Assembly (NCBI GenBank): GCA_011524785.1
Contig: WTJQ01000467.1
Location: forward strand, 1 to 6,877
Reading direction: 5' to 3'
Length of the DNA: 6,877 bases
Origin: Planctomycetota bacterium
Lineage (GTDB): Bacteria > Planctomycetota > UBA1135 > GCA-002686595
The position numbers were made by a program, and so were the translations under genes. Positions 1 through 5,906 of this stretch are shown here, in pieces (within the stretch, counting starts at the first letter, position 1; each line of letters opens with the position of its first letter). Below the pieces are notes generated by a model. That model was not told the DNA's origin. It worked only from the letters and a program-made list of their open reading frames with translations, and did no database searches.

Positions 1-639
1 GGCGTGGGCATGGAGCAGGGCCTCGAGTGGCTGGCGGCGATCCGCGAGGAGCTCGACCTCCCCGTGGTCACCGACGTCCACGAGGCCGCGCAGTGCGCGC
101 AGGCGGCCGCCTCGGTCGACGTGCTCCAGATCCCCGCGTTCCTCTGCCGCCAGACGGACCTGCTCGTGGCCGCGGCGGCGACCGGCGCGGCGGTCAACGT
201 CAAGAAGGGGCAGTTCCTCGCGCCCTGGGACATGAAGAACGTCGCGGCCAAGCTGACCGGCTCGGGCTGCGAGAAGGTGCTGCTCACCGAGCGCGGCACG
301 AGCTTCGGCTACGGGCGGCTCGTCGTCGACATGACGGGCTTCCGCGCGATGGCGGACACGGGCCACCTCGTCGTCTTCGACGCGACCCACTCCGTCCAGG
401 AGCCCGGGAGCCGCGGCACGGCCACCGGCGGCGATCGCACGCTCGCCCCGGTCCTCGCGCGCGCGGCCCTGGCCACCGGCTCGGTGCACGGGTTCTTCTT
501 CGAGACCCACCCGACCCCGGACACCTCACCGTCCGACGGCCCGAACATGATCCAGCTGGACGCCTTCCCGCAGGTGCTCGAGGAGCTCCTCACCCTGCAC
601 GCGGCCTTGCCGGGCACGCCGATGGGCGCCGCCCGCTAG
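1..639 (+). CDS. kdsA: 3-deoxy-8-phosphooctulonate synthase (Kdo-8-P synthase), 3' part
   Basis: This cytoplasmic enzyme condenses phosphoenolpyruvate with arabinose-5-phosphate to give Kdo-8-phosphate, the first committed step of the Kdo branch of lipopolysaccharide synthesis. The gene is open at the left edge (frame 1, stop TAG). About 212 residues are visible, and roughly the first 65 of a usual 270-285 are missing. Visible family blocks are TDVHE (about 70-84), IPAFLCRQTDLL, NVKKGQFLAPWDMKN, ERGTSFGYGRLVVDM, VFDATHSVQ, GFFFETHP and SDGP. The conserved His, Glu and Asp that form the metal-site set in this family are at 388-390, 502-504 and 535-537. The Ser before the Asp, where metal-independent enzymes have Cys, and the SVQ-PG loop resemble the metal-dependent class. 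The deciding N-terminal Cys/Asn position and the KANRS motif lie outside the window. It converges with the phosphatase gene on the - strand. Confidence 0.95.
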   Translation, partial: GVGMEQGLEWLAAIREELDLPVVTDVHEAAQCAQAAASVDVLQIPAFLCRQTDLLVAAAATGAAVNVKKGQFLAPWDMKNVAAKLTGSGCEKVLLTERGTSFGYGRLVVDMTGFRAMADTGHLVVFDATHSVQEPGSRGTATGGDRTLAPVLARAALATGSVHGFFFETHPTPDTSPSDGPNMIQLDAFPQVLEELLTLHAALPGTPMGAAR

Positions 640-657
640 GCGATCCTCTTCAGGGCT

Positions 658-710
658 CGACGGAGCGTCCGGGACTCTGCACGGGAGGACGGAGGCGGAC
701 GGCTCCGTCG
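658..710. terminator. Long inverted repeat between convergent genes, possible bidirectional terminator
   Basis: The arms CGACGGAGC (658-666) and GCTCCGTCG (702-710) are perfectly complementary over 9 bp. The stem continues inward with GTCCG (667-671) against CGGAC (696-700), interrupted by a single bulged G at 701. This gives about 14 paired bases and a loop of about 24 nt. It begins 19 bp after the kdsA stop and ends 46 bp before the stop of the convergent phosphatase gene, so it could serve both transcripts. No T-run follows on either strand, so it is not a classical intrinsic terminator. GC-rich genomes often lack the U tract, which is why the call is tentative. Confidence 0.4.
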
Positions 711-755
711 TCGCGTCCGATCAGCGGCGCCGGCCAGCCGGCCCTTCCGATCGCC

Positions 756-2393
756 TCAGCGCGCGAGCCCGAGGTCGCGCCCGTCGAAGTTCAGGGCCTC
801 GAGCTCCTCCGCGGTCCAGCCCAGCAGCCCGAGCAGGCTCGGGACCGCGTCGAGGCTGGAGGCGCGTGCTTCGCGGCTGCCTGCGGACACCCCAGCACCC
901 AGGAAGACGAGGGGCACCGCACGGTCGTAGGCGTGGGCGGTGCCGTGGCTCGTCCCCGTGTCGTAGCCGACGTAGACGTACGGCCGCGTGTGGAGCTCGA
1001 GGTCCGGGGCCGAGTCGGGCCGCGAGCTGGCCTGGTAGAGCCCCAGGGTGCCAGTCGCCCCCTTCCCCACGAGCTGCTCGTAGGTGAAGACCTCCTCGAC
1101 CCACGGCGCCTCGGCCCGCACCACCGCGGCCAGCTCCTCGCGCAGCGCGGCCGGCTCACCGCCCGCCTCGCGGACAGCGGCCTCGTCGAGGCGGACCTCC
1201 CGGAACTGGATCGTGACCCCACAGGGAGTCCCCAGCAGCTCCGTGGCCCGTGCGCGCAGCGCGGCGCGCAGGGGACGCAGGGCCGCTGCGTTGATGCGCT
1301 GGCCATAGGCACCCTCGGCGTCCCGGTGCTCGGGCAGGTCGACCACGCCGTGGTCGGCCGAGAGGCAGGCCACCCAGCGTCCCTCTCCGACACGCTCGTC
1401 GAGCAGGTCGAAGAGGCGGCCCAGGCCATCGTCGGCCCGCAGGATCGTGTCGGTGGCCTCGACGCTGCGCGGGCCCGCCATGTGCCCCACCGCGTCACAG
1501 GCGCTGAGGGAGATCGTGAGGAGGTCAGGGACCTCGTCGGCGCCGAGGTCCGCGCCCTCCAGCGCGCGCGTGGCGAGGTCGAGGGTCAGCGCGTCCATCA
1601 GCGGGGTCGCGTAGACCTGGCTCGCCATGCGCGAGCGCGCGGCGTCGTCGACCGCGGCCGTGGGAGCGGCCAGCGTCCAGGGCAGGGTGCCGTCGCCGCC
1701 CGAGAGGCGGCCCTCGCCGGCCCGTGCGTCCGCGGCCGTGCCGCGCGGAGCGACCTCGAAGCTCGGCTCCCACGTCCAGCCGGAGGCGGCCTCCACCCAG
1801 GCGGCGGTCGCCGCGCTGGCCCAGTCGGGCAGCGCCTCCCCGAAGGCCACGCTCGACAGCCAGCCGCGGCCGCCCCGATCCCACCAGAGGGCCGGGCTCG
1901 CGCTGCTGCCCGCCATCCCGATCGCCCCGCGGTCCTTCCCGGAGACCGCGACCACCCGCGCGTCCGGCCAGCGCCGGCGCAGCAGGTCGCCCAGGGTCGG
2001 GCGCTCGAGGTTGGTCGCGTCACGCCCGCCGCCCGCGACCGGGCCGCTGGCGGCGAGCAGCCCGGAGGGACCGCCGACGCAGTACACCTTCGAGCCGTCG
2101 GCCCGCAGGGTCCACTCGTTGCCCACGACCCCGTGGGTCACCGGCAGGCAGCCGGTGGCGTAGGAGACGTGCCCCGGCCCGGTCTCGGACGCCGCGAAGG
2201 GCAAGAGCGGCCCCTGAACGCGCAGGCCCTCGCGCAGGAAGCGGCCGAGCCCCCCGTCCAGGTGCTCCGCGAGGCGGTCCAGCTGACCATCCCGCAGCTG
2301 GTCGACGCTGACCATGACGACCAGCCGGGGCAGCTCCTCGCCGGCCGGAGCCGCGGGAGCGAGGGACGAGGCGAGGAGGAGGGGCAGCAGCAT
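756..2393 (-). CDS. PafA-like alkaline phosphatase, secreted (type I phosphodiesterase/alkaline phosphatase superfamily)
   Basis: The 545-residue protein is predicted to be exported and to hydrolyse phosphate monoesters with two bound zinc ions. Residues 1-17 are a hydrophobic, Ala/Leu-rich stretch ending in an APA-G site. They resemble a signal peptide, though the N-region carries no positive charge. The superfamily core starts at VVMVSVDQLR (metal ligand Asp31). Thr71 in ETGPGH is the expected nucleophile, and GNEW supplies Asn92. SGKDRGAI (Lys153, Arg155) matches the pair that marks PafA-type monoesterases. The other metal ligands are Asp300 and His304 (ACDAVGH), Asp347 and His348 (SADHG) and His483 (TSHGTAH). 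All expected catalytic residues are therefore present. The length is typical of PafA proteins. The ATG start is preceded by GGGAG 4 bases upstream, and no other start codon lies upstream in frame. It follows the sigma-factor gene by 67 bp and converges with kdsA. The physiological substrate cannot be read from sequence; a phosphodiesterase is less likely given Lys153/Arg155. Confidence 0.88.
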   Translation of the reverse strand: MLLPLLLASSLAPAAPAGEELPRLVVMVSVDQLRDGQLDRLAEHLDGGLGRFLREGLRVQGPLLPFAASETGPGHVSYATGCLPVTHGVVGNEWTLRADGSKVYCVGGPSGLLAASGPVAGGGRDATNLERPTLGDLLRRRWPDARVVAVSGKDRGAIGMAGSSASPALWWDRGGRGWLSSVAFGEALPDWASAATAAWVEAASGWTWEPSFEVAPRGTAADARAGEGRLSGGDGTLPWTLAAPTAAVDDAARSRMASQVYATPLMDALTLDLATRALEGADLGADEVPDLLTISLSACDAVGHMAGPRSVEATDTILRADDGLGRLFDLLDERVGEGRWVACLSADHGVVDLPEHRDAEGAYGQRINAAALRPLRAALRARATELLGTPCGVTIQFREVRLDEAAVREAGGEPAALREELAAVVRAEAPWVEEVFTYEQLVGKGATGTLGLYQASSRPDSAPDLELHTRPYVYVGYDTGTSHGTAHAYDRAVPLVFLGAGVSAGSREARASSLDAVPSLLGLLGWTAEELEALNFDGRDLGLAR

Positions 2394-2395
2394 CG

Positions 2396-2441
2396 GAGCT
2401 CCCGCGCGTGGGGGCGGGAGCCGGATGATAGCCGGGAGCTC
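2396..2441 (-). promoter_or_regulatory. Inverted repeats in the phosphatase leader, covering its ribosome binding site
   Basis: GAGCTCCCG (2396-2404) and CGGGAGCTC (2433-2441) form a perfect 9-bp inverted repeat with 28 nt between the arms. A second copy of CGGGAG at 2415-2420 can instead pair with CTCCCG at 2399-2404 over a 10-nt loop, so two mutually exclusive hairpins are possible. In the - strand RNA the start-proximal arm contains the GGGAG that serves as Shine-Dalgarno sequence for the phosphatase, so either hairpin would mask it. The whole element lies in the 67-bp gap after the sigma-factor gene and could also act on read-through transcription. Regulation is inferred; only the symmetry is seen. 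Confidence 0.3.
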
Positions 2442-2460
2442 GAGGGCGGGTCCTGGGCCC

Positions 2461-3270
2461 TCAGGAGGGCAGATCGACCCGGAAGCGCTCCTTCAGGCGG
2501 TCGATCAGGCGCGTGTGGATCTTGCAGACCCGCGACTCGGAGAGGCCGGTCAGCTGGCCGATCTCGCGCATCGGCAGCTCCTCCCAGTACTTGAGGTAGA
2601 CGATCCGGTACTCCTGCTCGGAGAGCTTCTGGGTCACCAGGGCCAGCAGCTCGTCGCGGCCGAGGCGGTCCCCCGGGGCCTCGCCGGAGTCGTCGGCGAC
2701 GATCTCCAGGGTCGGCGCCATGTCGTCGCCCCCATCGTCCTGGGGCATGGAGCCCGTGGGGTTGGTCGGCACGCCGACGCCGAAGTAGCGGCGGAAGTCG
2801 GCCTGGGAGAGCCCCATGGCCTCGGCGACCTCCTGATCGTCCGGCTCACGGCCCAGCTGGCTGCGCAGCTTCTCGGTGGTGCGCCGGCGGAGCTCGATGC
2901 GCTGGCGCCAGGGACGGGGCATCCAGTCCTGCGCCCGCAGCTCGTCGAGCAGCGCCCCCTTCACGCGCAGTTCACAGTAGGACTCGAAGCGCACGCCCTT
3001 CTCCGGATCGAAGCCCTCGACCGCGGAGATCAGGCCCACGTTGGCGGCCGTCATGAGGTCGCCCGGGTCCACGCTCCGGGGGAGCCGACGCCCGAACCGG
3101 CGCACGATCTCCTTCACCAGGTCCTGATAGGCCTCGACCAGCGCGTTGCGGCCGTCCTTCGACCGGTTCGCCTGGAAGTCCTCCCAGAGAGCCGCGCGCG
3201 CCTCGGCGGCGGCGACTGCGGGGCTGACGGCCTCGTCGGCCGCAGCGTCTGCTGATTTGTTCTCGTCCAA
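2461..3270 (-). CDS. RNA polymerase sigma factor, FliA/WhiG (sigma-28) family
   Basis: This is a 269-residue alternative sigma factor that would direct core RNA polymerase to a specific promoter class. Region 2 spans about 40-120 and includes DPGDLMTAANVGLISAVEGFD and the diagnostic FESYCELRVKGALLDELRAQ followed by DWMPRP. That stretch is typical of FliA/WhiG rather than of the primary or ECF sigmas. Region 3 is about 124-195 and includes an acidic, low-complexity DDGGDD segment. Region 4, about 210-265, carries the helix-turn-helix with MREIGQLTGLSESRVCKIHTR. The start is a TTG with GAGG 4 bases upstream; no ATG or GTG lies between it and the in-frame stop near 3346, and the first internal Met would remove region 2. 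In other bacteria this family drives flagellar or developmental genes, but none are visible here and no FlgM-like anti-sigma is adjacent, so its regulon is unknown. It lies 67 bp upstream of the phosphatase and may be co-transcribed with it. Confidence 0.92.
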   Translation of the reverse strand: MDENKSADAAADEAVSPAVAAAEARAALWEDFQANRSKDGRNALVEAYQDLVKEIVRRFGRRLPRSVDPGDLMTAANVGLISAVEGFDPEKGVRFESYCELRVKGALLDELRAQDWMPRPWRQRIELRRRTTEKLRSQLGREPDDQEVAEAMGLSQADFRRYFGVGVPTNPTGSMPQDDGGDDMAPTLEIVADDSGEAPGDRLGRDELLALVTQKLSEQEYRIVYLKYWEELPMREIGQLTGLSESRVCKIHTRLIDRLKERFRVDLPS

Positions 3271-3293
3271 TGCCCTCGCCCTTCCGCCCCCGT

Positions 3294-3311
3294 CCGACCC
3301 CAGGGGGTCGG
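3294..3311 (-). repeat. Tight inverted repeat in the sigma-factor leader
   Basis: CCGACCCCAGGGGGTCGG is a perfect inverted repeat with 8-bp arms around AG; as RNA it would fold as a 7-bp stem with a 4-nt loop. It ends 23 bp upstream of the TTG start, just outside the Shine-Dalgarno region. It could be an RNA hairpin in the 5' leader or a protein-binding dyad. Chance occurrence in GC-rich DNA is plausible. Confidence 0.3.
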
Positions 3312-3458
3312 CCTGCCTCGGGGAGGGCGTCTCCTGAGCCCTGAGTTACCGATCCCGAACGACGAATCCAAGGGCCAGCGCGAGGGGAGCAGGGACGGCG
3401 CTCCCCACCCCAGGCCCAAGGAGTGGCCTTCGCCCCATCGCCAGCGCGCCAGCAGGCA

Positions 3459-3470
3459 CTTCGATCGAAG
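3459..3470. repeat. 12-bp perfect palindrome, possible operator
   Basis: CTTCGATCGAAG reads identically on both strands. It lies midway in the ybeY to sigma-factor gap, about 190 bp before the sigma start codon and about 70 bp after the ybeY stop. Its position and AT content fit a dimeric regulator site, but no regulator is identifiable and the distance from the start codon is large. Confidence 0.25.
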
Positions 3471-3525
3471 CCGCAATCTCATGCGCGCCCCAGGGATGGG
3501 CCGCGTTTTCTGTCCCGAGACTGCT

Positions 3526-3554
3526 CCTCGAGGTCCCCTCAGGTCCCCTCGAGG
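3526..3554. repeat. 10-bp tandem duplication plus flanking CCTCGAGG palindromes at the ybeY stop
   Basis: AGGTCCCCTC occurs twice back to back (3531-3540 and 3541-3550). The block is bracketed by two copies of the palindrome CCTCGAGG (3526-3533 and 3547-3554), which can also pair with each other over a 13-nt loop. The ybeY stop codon (3539-3541) lies on the junction of the two repeat copies. The structure could act as a weak terminator for the upstream operon, but no T-run follows on the - strand. A simple slippage duplication is the minimal explanation. Confidence 0.5.
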
Positions 3555-3994
3555 TCGTGCGGAGCCAGGTCCGGCGGGTAGCCGAGCCCCTCCATCACCG
3601 CCGCCTCGGCGGCGCGCATGGCGGCCCGCTCCTCGTCCTCGTGATCGTCGTGCCCGCAGAGGTGCAGCGTCCCGTGCACGAGGTAGAGCGCCAGCTCCCG
3701 ACCCCAGTCCACGCCTCGCTCGCGGGCGAGCTCTCGGGCGCGGTCGACGCTGGCGTAGACCTCGGCGGCCGGGCCCTCCCCCTCGTCCCCGAGGTCGAAC
3801 GCCATGACGTCCGTGACCGAGGGATCCCCGAGCCACTGGTCGTGGAGGGCCGCCAGGCTGGGATCGTCGAGGAGCACGACCTCGACAGCGAGGCCCGCGC
3901 GACCGCCGTGCGCCAGCGCGGCCTCGACCGCGGCCCTGATCGCCTCGTCCGTCAGCGGACGGGCCTCAACGGTCCACGTGATCTCGATCGCCAT
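3539..3994 (-). CDS. ybeY: Endoribonuclease YbeY (rRNA maturation factor)
   Basis: YbeY is a small zinc-dependent RNase of the UPF0054 family, involved in 16S rRNA 3'-end maturation and 70S ribosome quality control. The 151 residues match family length. Typical blocks are the TDVMAFD strand (61-67), AEVYASVDRARELA (77-90) and the metal-binding motif in YLVHGTLHLCGHDDHEDE (His107, His111, then His115-Asp116-Asp117-His118). The usual form is HGxLHLxGYDH, with the third His ten residues after the first. Here an aspartate occupies that place and His is one residue later, with an additional His at the Tyr position. The ATG start lies inside the end of phoH (29-bp overlap), a strong sign of translational coupling. 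A weak AAGGA lies 11 nt upstream. phoH-ybeY adjacency is common in bacteria. Confidence 0.94.
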   Translation of the reverse strand: MAIEITWTVEARPLTDEAIRAAVEAALAHGGRAGLAVEVVLLDDPSLAALHDQWLGDPSVTDVMAFDLGDEGEGPAAEVYASVDRARELARERGVDWGRELALYLVHGTLHLCGHDDHEDEERAAMRAAEAAVMEGLGYPPDLAPHDLEGT

Positions 3995-5000
3995 GGGCCG
4001 CGTCGTCCTTGCCCCCGTGGGGCGCGGGCTGCAGGTAGGCCTTCACGATCCGCGCCACGAGCGGGTGCCGCACCACGTCCGCGGCCGAGAACTCCTGCAC
4101 CGCGATCCCCTCCTGCCCGCGGAGCCGGTGCACCGCGTCCATGAGGCCGCTGCGGGCGGAGCGCGGGAGGTCGTTCTGGCTGGGGTCGCCCGTGACGACC
4201 ACGTGGGAGCCCTCGCCCATGCGGGTGAGGAACATCTTCATCTGCCCCACGGTGGTGTTCTGGCCCTCGTCGAGGATCACGAACGCGTTCGAGAGCGTGC
4301 GGCCTCGCATGTAGGCCAGCGGGGCGACCTCGATGATGCCGGCCTCCTCGAGTCGCGCGAGGACCTCGGGGTCCAGCAGCTCGAACAGGGCGTCGTAGAT
4401 CGGCCGCATGTACGGGTTCAGCTTCTGCTGGAGGTCGCCAGGGAGGAAGCCCAGGTGCTCCCCCGCCTCGACCACCGGGCGCGTGATGATCAGGCGGCGC
4501 ACCTCGCCCCGTCGGAGGGCCCGCACCGCGGCGGCCACGGCGAGGAAGGTCTTGCCCGTGCCGGCGGCCCCCAGCGCGAAGGTGAGGGGGTGCTCCTCGA
4601 GCAGCTCCCAGTAGCGGCGCTGGCTCTCGGTGCGGGGCTCCATCGGCTTCTCGCGGAAGCTCAGGATCGAGCGCGGCAGGGGCGCCGGCCCTCGGCCGCC
4701 TGCCCGCCCGACGGGTGAGGTCCCGGTCGAGGAGCCCGTGTCCTCGCCCCGGCCCGAGAGGATCCCCTCGATGGCACGGAGGTCCAGGTGCTTGCCCTTG
4801 CGGGCCTTGCCCAGCAGGTGCTCGATCCGCCGCTTGGCCTCCTCGACGTCGCCGATGGCCCCCTTGAGCCGCAGGTTGCCGGTGCGCGCGTAGATGTCGA
4901 TCTCGAGCGCCTGGCGCAGGAGCTTCGCGAAGCGGTCGTAGGGACCGAGGACCAGGATGGCCTCGTCCTGGGAGCGCAGCGGGATGGTGAGCTCGGTCAC
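3966..5000 (-). CDS. phoH: PhoH-family P-loop ATPase (PhoH-like protein)
   Basis: This is a 344-residue cytoplasmic ATPase of the PhoH/PhoL family, thought to act in RNA metabolism; its exact reaction is not settled. Residues 1-80 form the small N-terminal domain (DIYARTGNLRLKG, then EEAKRRIEHLL). A flexible Gly/Ser/Pro-rich linker spans about 82-110, and the ATPase domain fills the rest. Walker A is GAAGTGKT (144-151), followed by ITRPVVEAGEHLGFLPGD (172-189). Walker B is VILDEGQN (241-248), and VTGDPSQ (269-275) is a sensor-type motif. All nucleotide-binding residues are intact. The start is GTG; there is no other ATG or GTG between it and the upstream in-frame stop, and I see no clear Shine-Dalgarno sequence. 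It begins 72 bp after the cdsA stop, and nothing notable was seen in that gap. Its 3' end overlaps ybeY by 29 bp. The name follows family usage; phosphate regulation is not implied. Confidence 0.94.
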   Translation of the reverse strand: MTELTIPLRSQDEAILVLGPYDRFAKLLRQALEIDIYARTGNLRLKGAIGDVEEAKRRIEHLLGKARKGKHLDLRAIEGILSGRGEDTGSSTGTSPVGRAGGRGPAPLPRSILSFREKPMEPRTESQRRYWELLEEHPLTFALGAAGTGKTFLAVAAAVRALRRGEVRRLIITRPVVEAGEHLGFLPGDLQQKLNPYMRPIYDALFELLDPEVLARLEEAGIIEVAPLAYMRGRTLSNAFVILDEGQNTTVGQMKMFLTRMGEGSHVVVTGDPSQNDLPRSARSGLMDAVHRLRGQEGIAVQEFSAADVVRHPLVARIVKAYLQPAPHGGKDDAAHGDRDHVDR

Positions 5001-5072
5001 GGGCAGGGAGGATCGAACGAGATGGTGCGGGCGTCAAGCCCGGAAGGGGCCGCAGTGGGTCCGGAGCGCCAT

Positions 5073-5906
5073 CTAGGAGAACAGCAGGGGCTCGACCGCC
5101 AGGTAGGCGGGGCCCGTGAGCAGCAGGGAGTCCACCACGTCGAGCACCCCGCCGGAGGGCCCGAACACGACGCCCGAGTCCTTCACGCCGCCGGTCCGCT
5201 TGAACCAGCTCTCGAGCAGGTCCCCCGCCTGGGCCGCCACGTTGAGGACCCCGCCGAGCACGGCGGCCGGGAGCAGCCCCTCCAGCAGGCCTCCGCCAGC
5301 GCAGGCGAGGCCGGCGAGGACGCCCGCCACCAGGGAGCCGACGCACCCGGCGACGGTCTTCCCCGGGGACAGGCGCGGGAAGGGGTGGCGCTTGCCGATC
5401 GCGCTGCCCACGTAGTAGCCGGCGATGTCGCCGATCTTGCTGAGCAGGATCAGGACGATGAGCGCCTCGCGGCCGCCGGTGGCGAAGACCTCCAGCACGG
5501 CCATGAGGGGTGGGGTGATCCAGACGGCCCGCACGAGGTTGGCCCGGATCCCGGCCGCTCCGGCGCGGGCGGAGAGGACGATGGCGAGGGGTGCCACTAG
5601 GACCAGGGACCGCAGGGCGGGCCCCAGCCCGCCCAGGGGCTCGACCAGCCCGCTCCAGTCTTGGGCCGCGAGGCAGCCGAGGAGGGCTGCCCCCATCAGG
5701 GGCAGCGGAGCGACCGGGGGCGTCGGCCCCATGCGCACCGCCTCCCAGCTGCCCGCGACCGCCAGGAGGGCGATGATCGCCCCGACCAGCGCGACTCGCG
5801 GCTCGCCCTCAGCGTCGACCGAGAACGTGAGCAGCAGCGTGAGGCCGCCGGCGAGGGCGCCGCCCACCAGGGTGCGGCGCAGGATCTTCTGGGCGCGCGT
5901 CGTCAC
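5073..5906 (-). CDS. cdsA: Phosphatidate cytidylyltransferase (CDP-diacylglycerol synthase)
   Basis: This integral membrane enzyme converts phosphatidic acid and CTP to CDP-diacylglycerol, the precursor of the major phospholipids. The protein has 277 residues (E. coli CdsA has 285). Hydrophobic stretches near 12-30, 38-55, 98-113, 126-142, 148-170, 186-205, 208-225 and 258-272 indicate about eight membrane segments. Conserved blocks are KIGDIAGYYVGSAIGK (157-172), SPGKTVAG (180-187) and the C-terminal ESWFKRTGGVKDSG (232-245) followed by GPSGGVLDVVDS (249-260). The classical signature has HGG and DRxD there; this protein has SGG and DVVD. The start is taken as the GTG at 5906, which overlaps the uppS stop in GTGA and has AGGGG upstream. 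A longer in-frame reading to 6032 would run 130 bp into uppS and adds a basic, family-unlike N-terminus, so I reject it. Confidence 0.92.
   Translation of the reverse strand: MTTRAQKILRRTLVGGALAGGLTLLLTFSVDAEGEPRVALVGAIIALLAVAGSWEAVRMGPTPPVAPLPLMGAALLGCLAAQDWSGLVEPLGGLGPALRSLVLVAPLAIVLSARAGAAGIRANLVRAVWITPPLMAVLEVFATGGREALIVLILLSKIGDIAGYYVGSAIGKRHPFPRLSPGKTVAGCVGSLVAGVLAGLACAGGGLLEGLLPAAVLGGVLNVAAQAGDLLESWFKRTGGVKDSGVVFGPSGGVLDVVDSLLLTGPAYLAVEPLLFS

Larger units (their letters stand above)
3271..3538 (-). promoter_or_regulatory. Non-coding gap between ybeY and the sigma-factor gene (probable promoter/leader region)
   Basis: These 268 bp are the longest stretch without a supported gene and probably hold the promoter of the sigma-factor gene. 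Short ORFs on either strand have no recognisable content. I see several symmetrical elements (listed separately) but no convincing -35/-10 pair on the - strand. TTGGAT lies 17 bp before TAACTC, the -10 match is poor, and I do not call it a promoter. No FliA-type promoter (TAAA-N15-GCCGATAA) is apparent, so autoregulation is not supported. The region is somewhat less GC-rich than the genes on either side. Confidence 0.45.

Noticed and set aside
728..744. GCCGGC-CA-GCCGGC repeat after the phosphatase stop as a second terminator.
   Set aside because: The 2-nt loop is too tight, each half is itself palindromic, and such GCCGGC runs are common in this base composition.
27..2594. An 855-codon open frame on the + strand spanning kdsA, the gap and the antisense of the phosphatase.
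   Set aside because: It overlaps kdsA in another frame and runs antisense to a phosphatase with all catalytic residues. Its product is Arg/Gly/Ala/Pro-rich with no domain, as expected of a stop-poor shadow frame in GC-rich DNA.
2314..3255. A 313-codon open frame on the + strand opposite the sigma factor.
   Set aside because: It is the mirror of a well-recognised FliA/WhiG protein. The translation is low-complexity, with Leu/Gly/His-rich runs from antisense codon bias, and has no recognisable motif.
3343..3373. TTGGAT then TAACTC with 17-bp spacing on the - strand as a sigma-70 promoter for the sigma-factor gene.
   Set aside because: The -10 element matches only two of six consensus bases; such spacing is easily found by chance.
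3412..3429. AGGCC/GGCCT 5-bp inverted repeat with 8-nt loop.
   Set aside because: It is too short to distinguish from chance in GC-rich sequence, and no T-run or gene end lies nearby.
3804..4718. A 304-codon open frame on the + strand opposite phoH and ybeY.
   Set aside because: It is antisense to two confidently identified genes, with no start context or domain to support it.
3952..5346. A 464-codon open frame on the - strand across phoH and the end of cdsA.
   Set aside because: It is a shifted frame over phoH and cdsA, both of which have intact motifs; its Pro/Arg/Gly-rich translation resembles no protein family.
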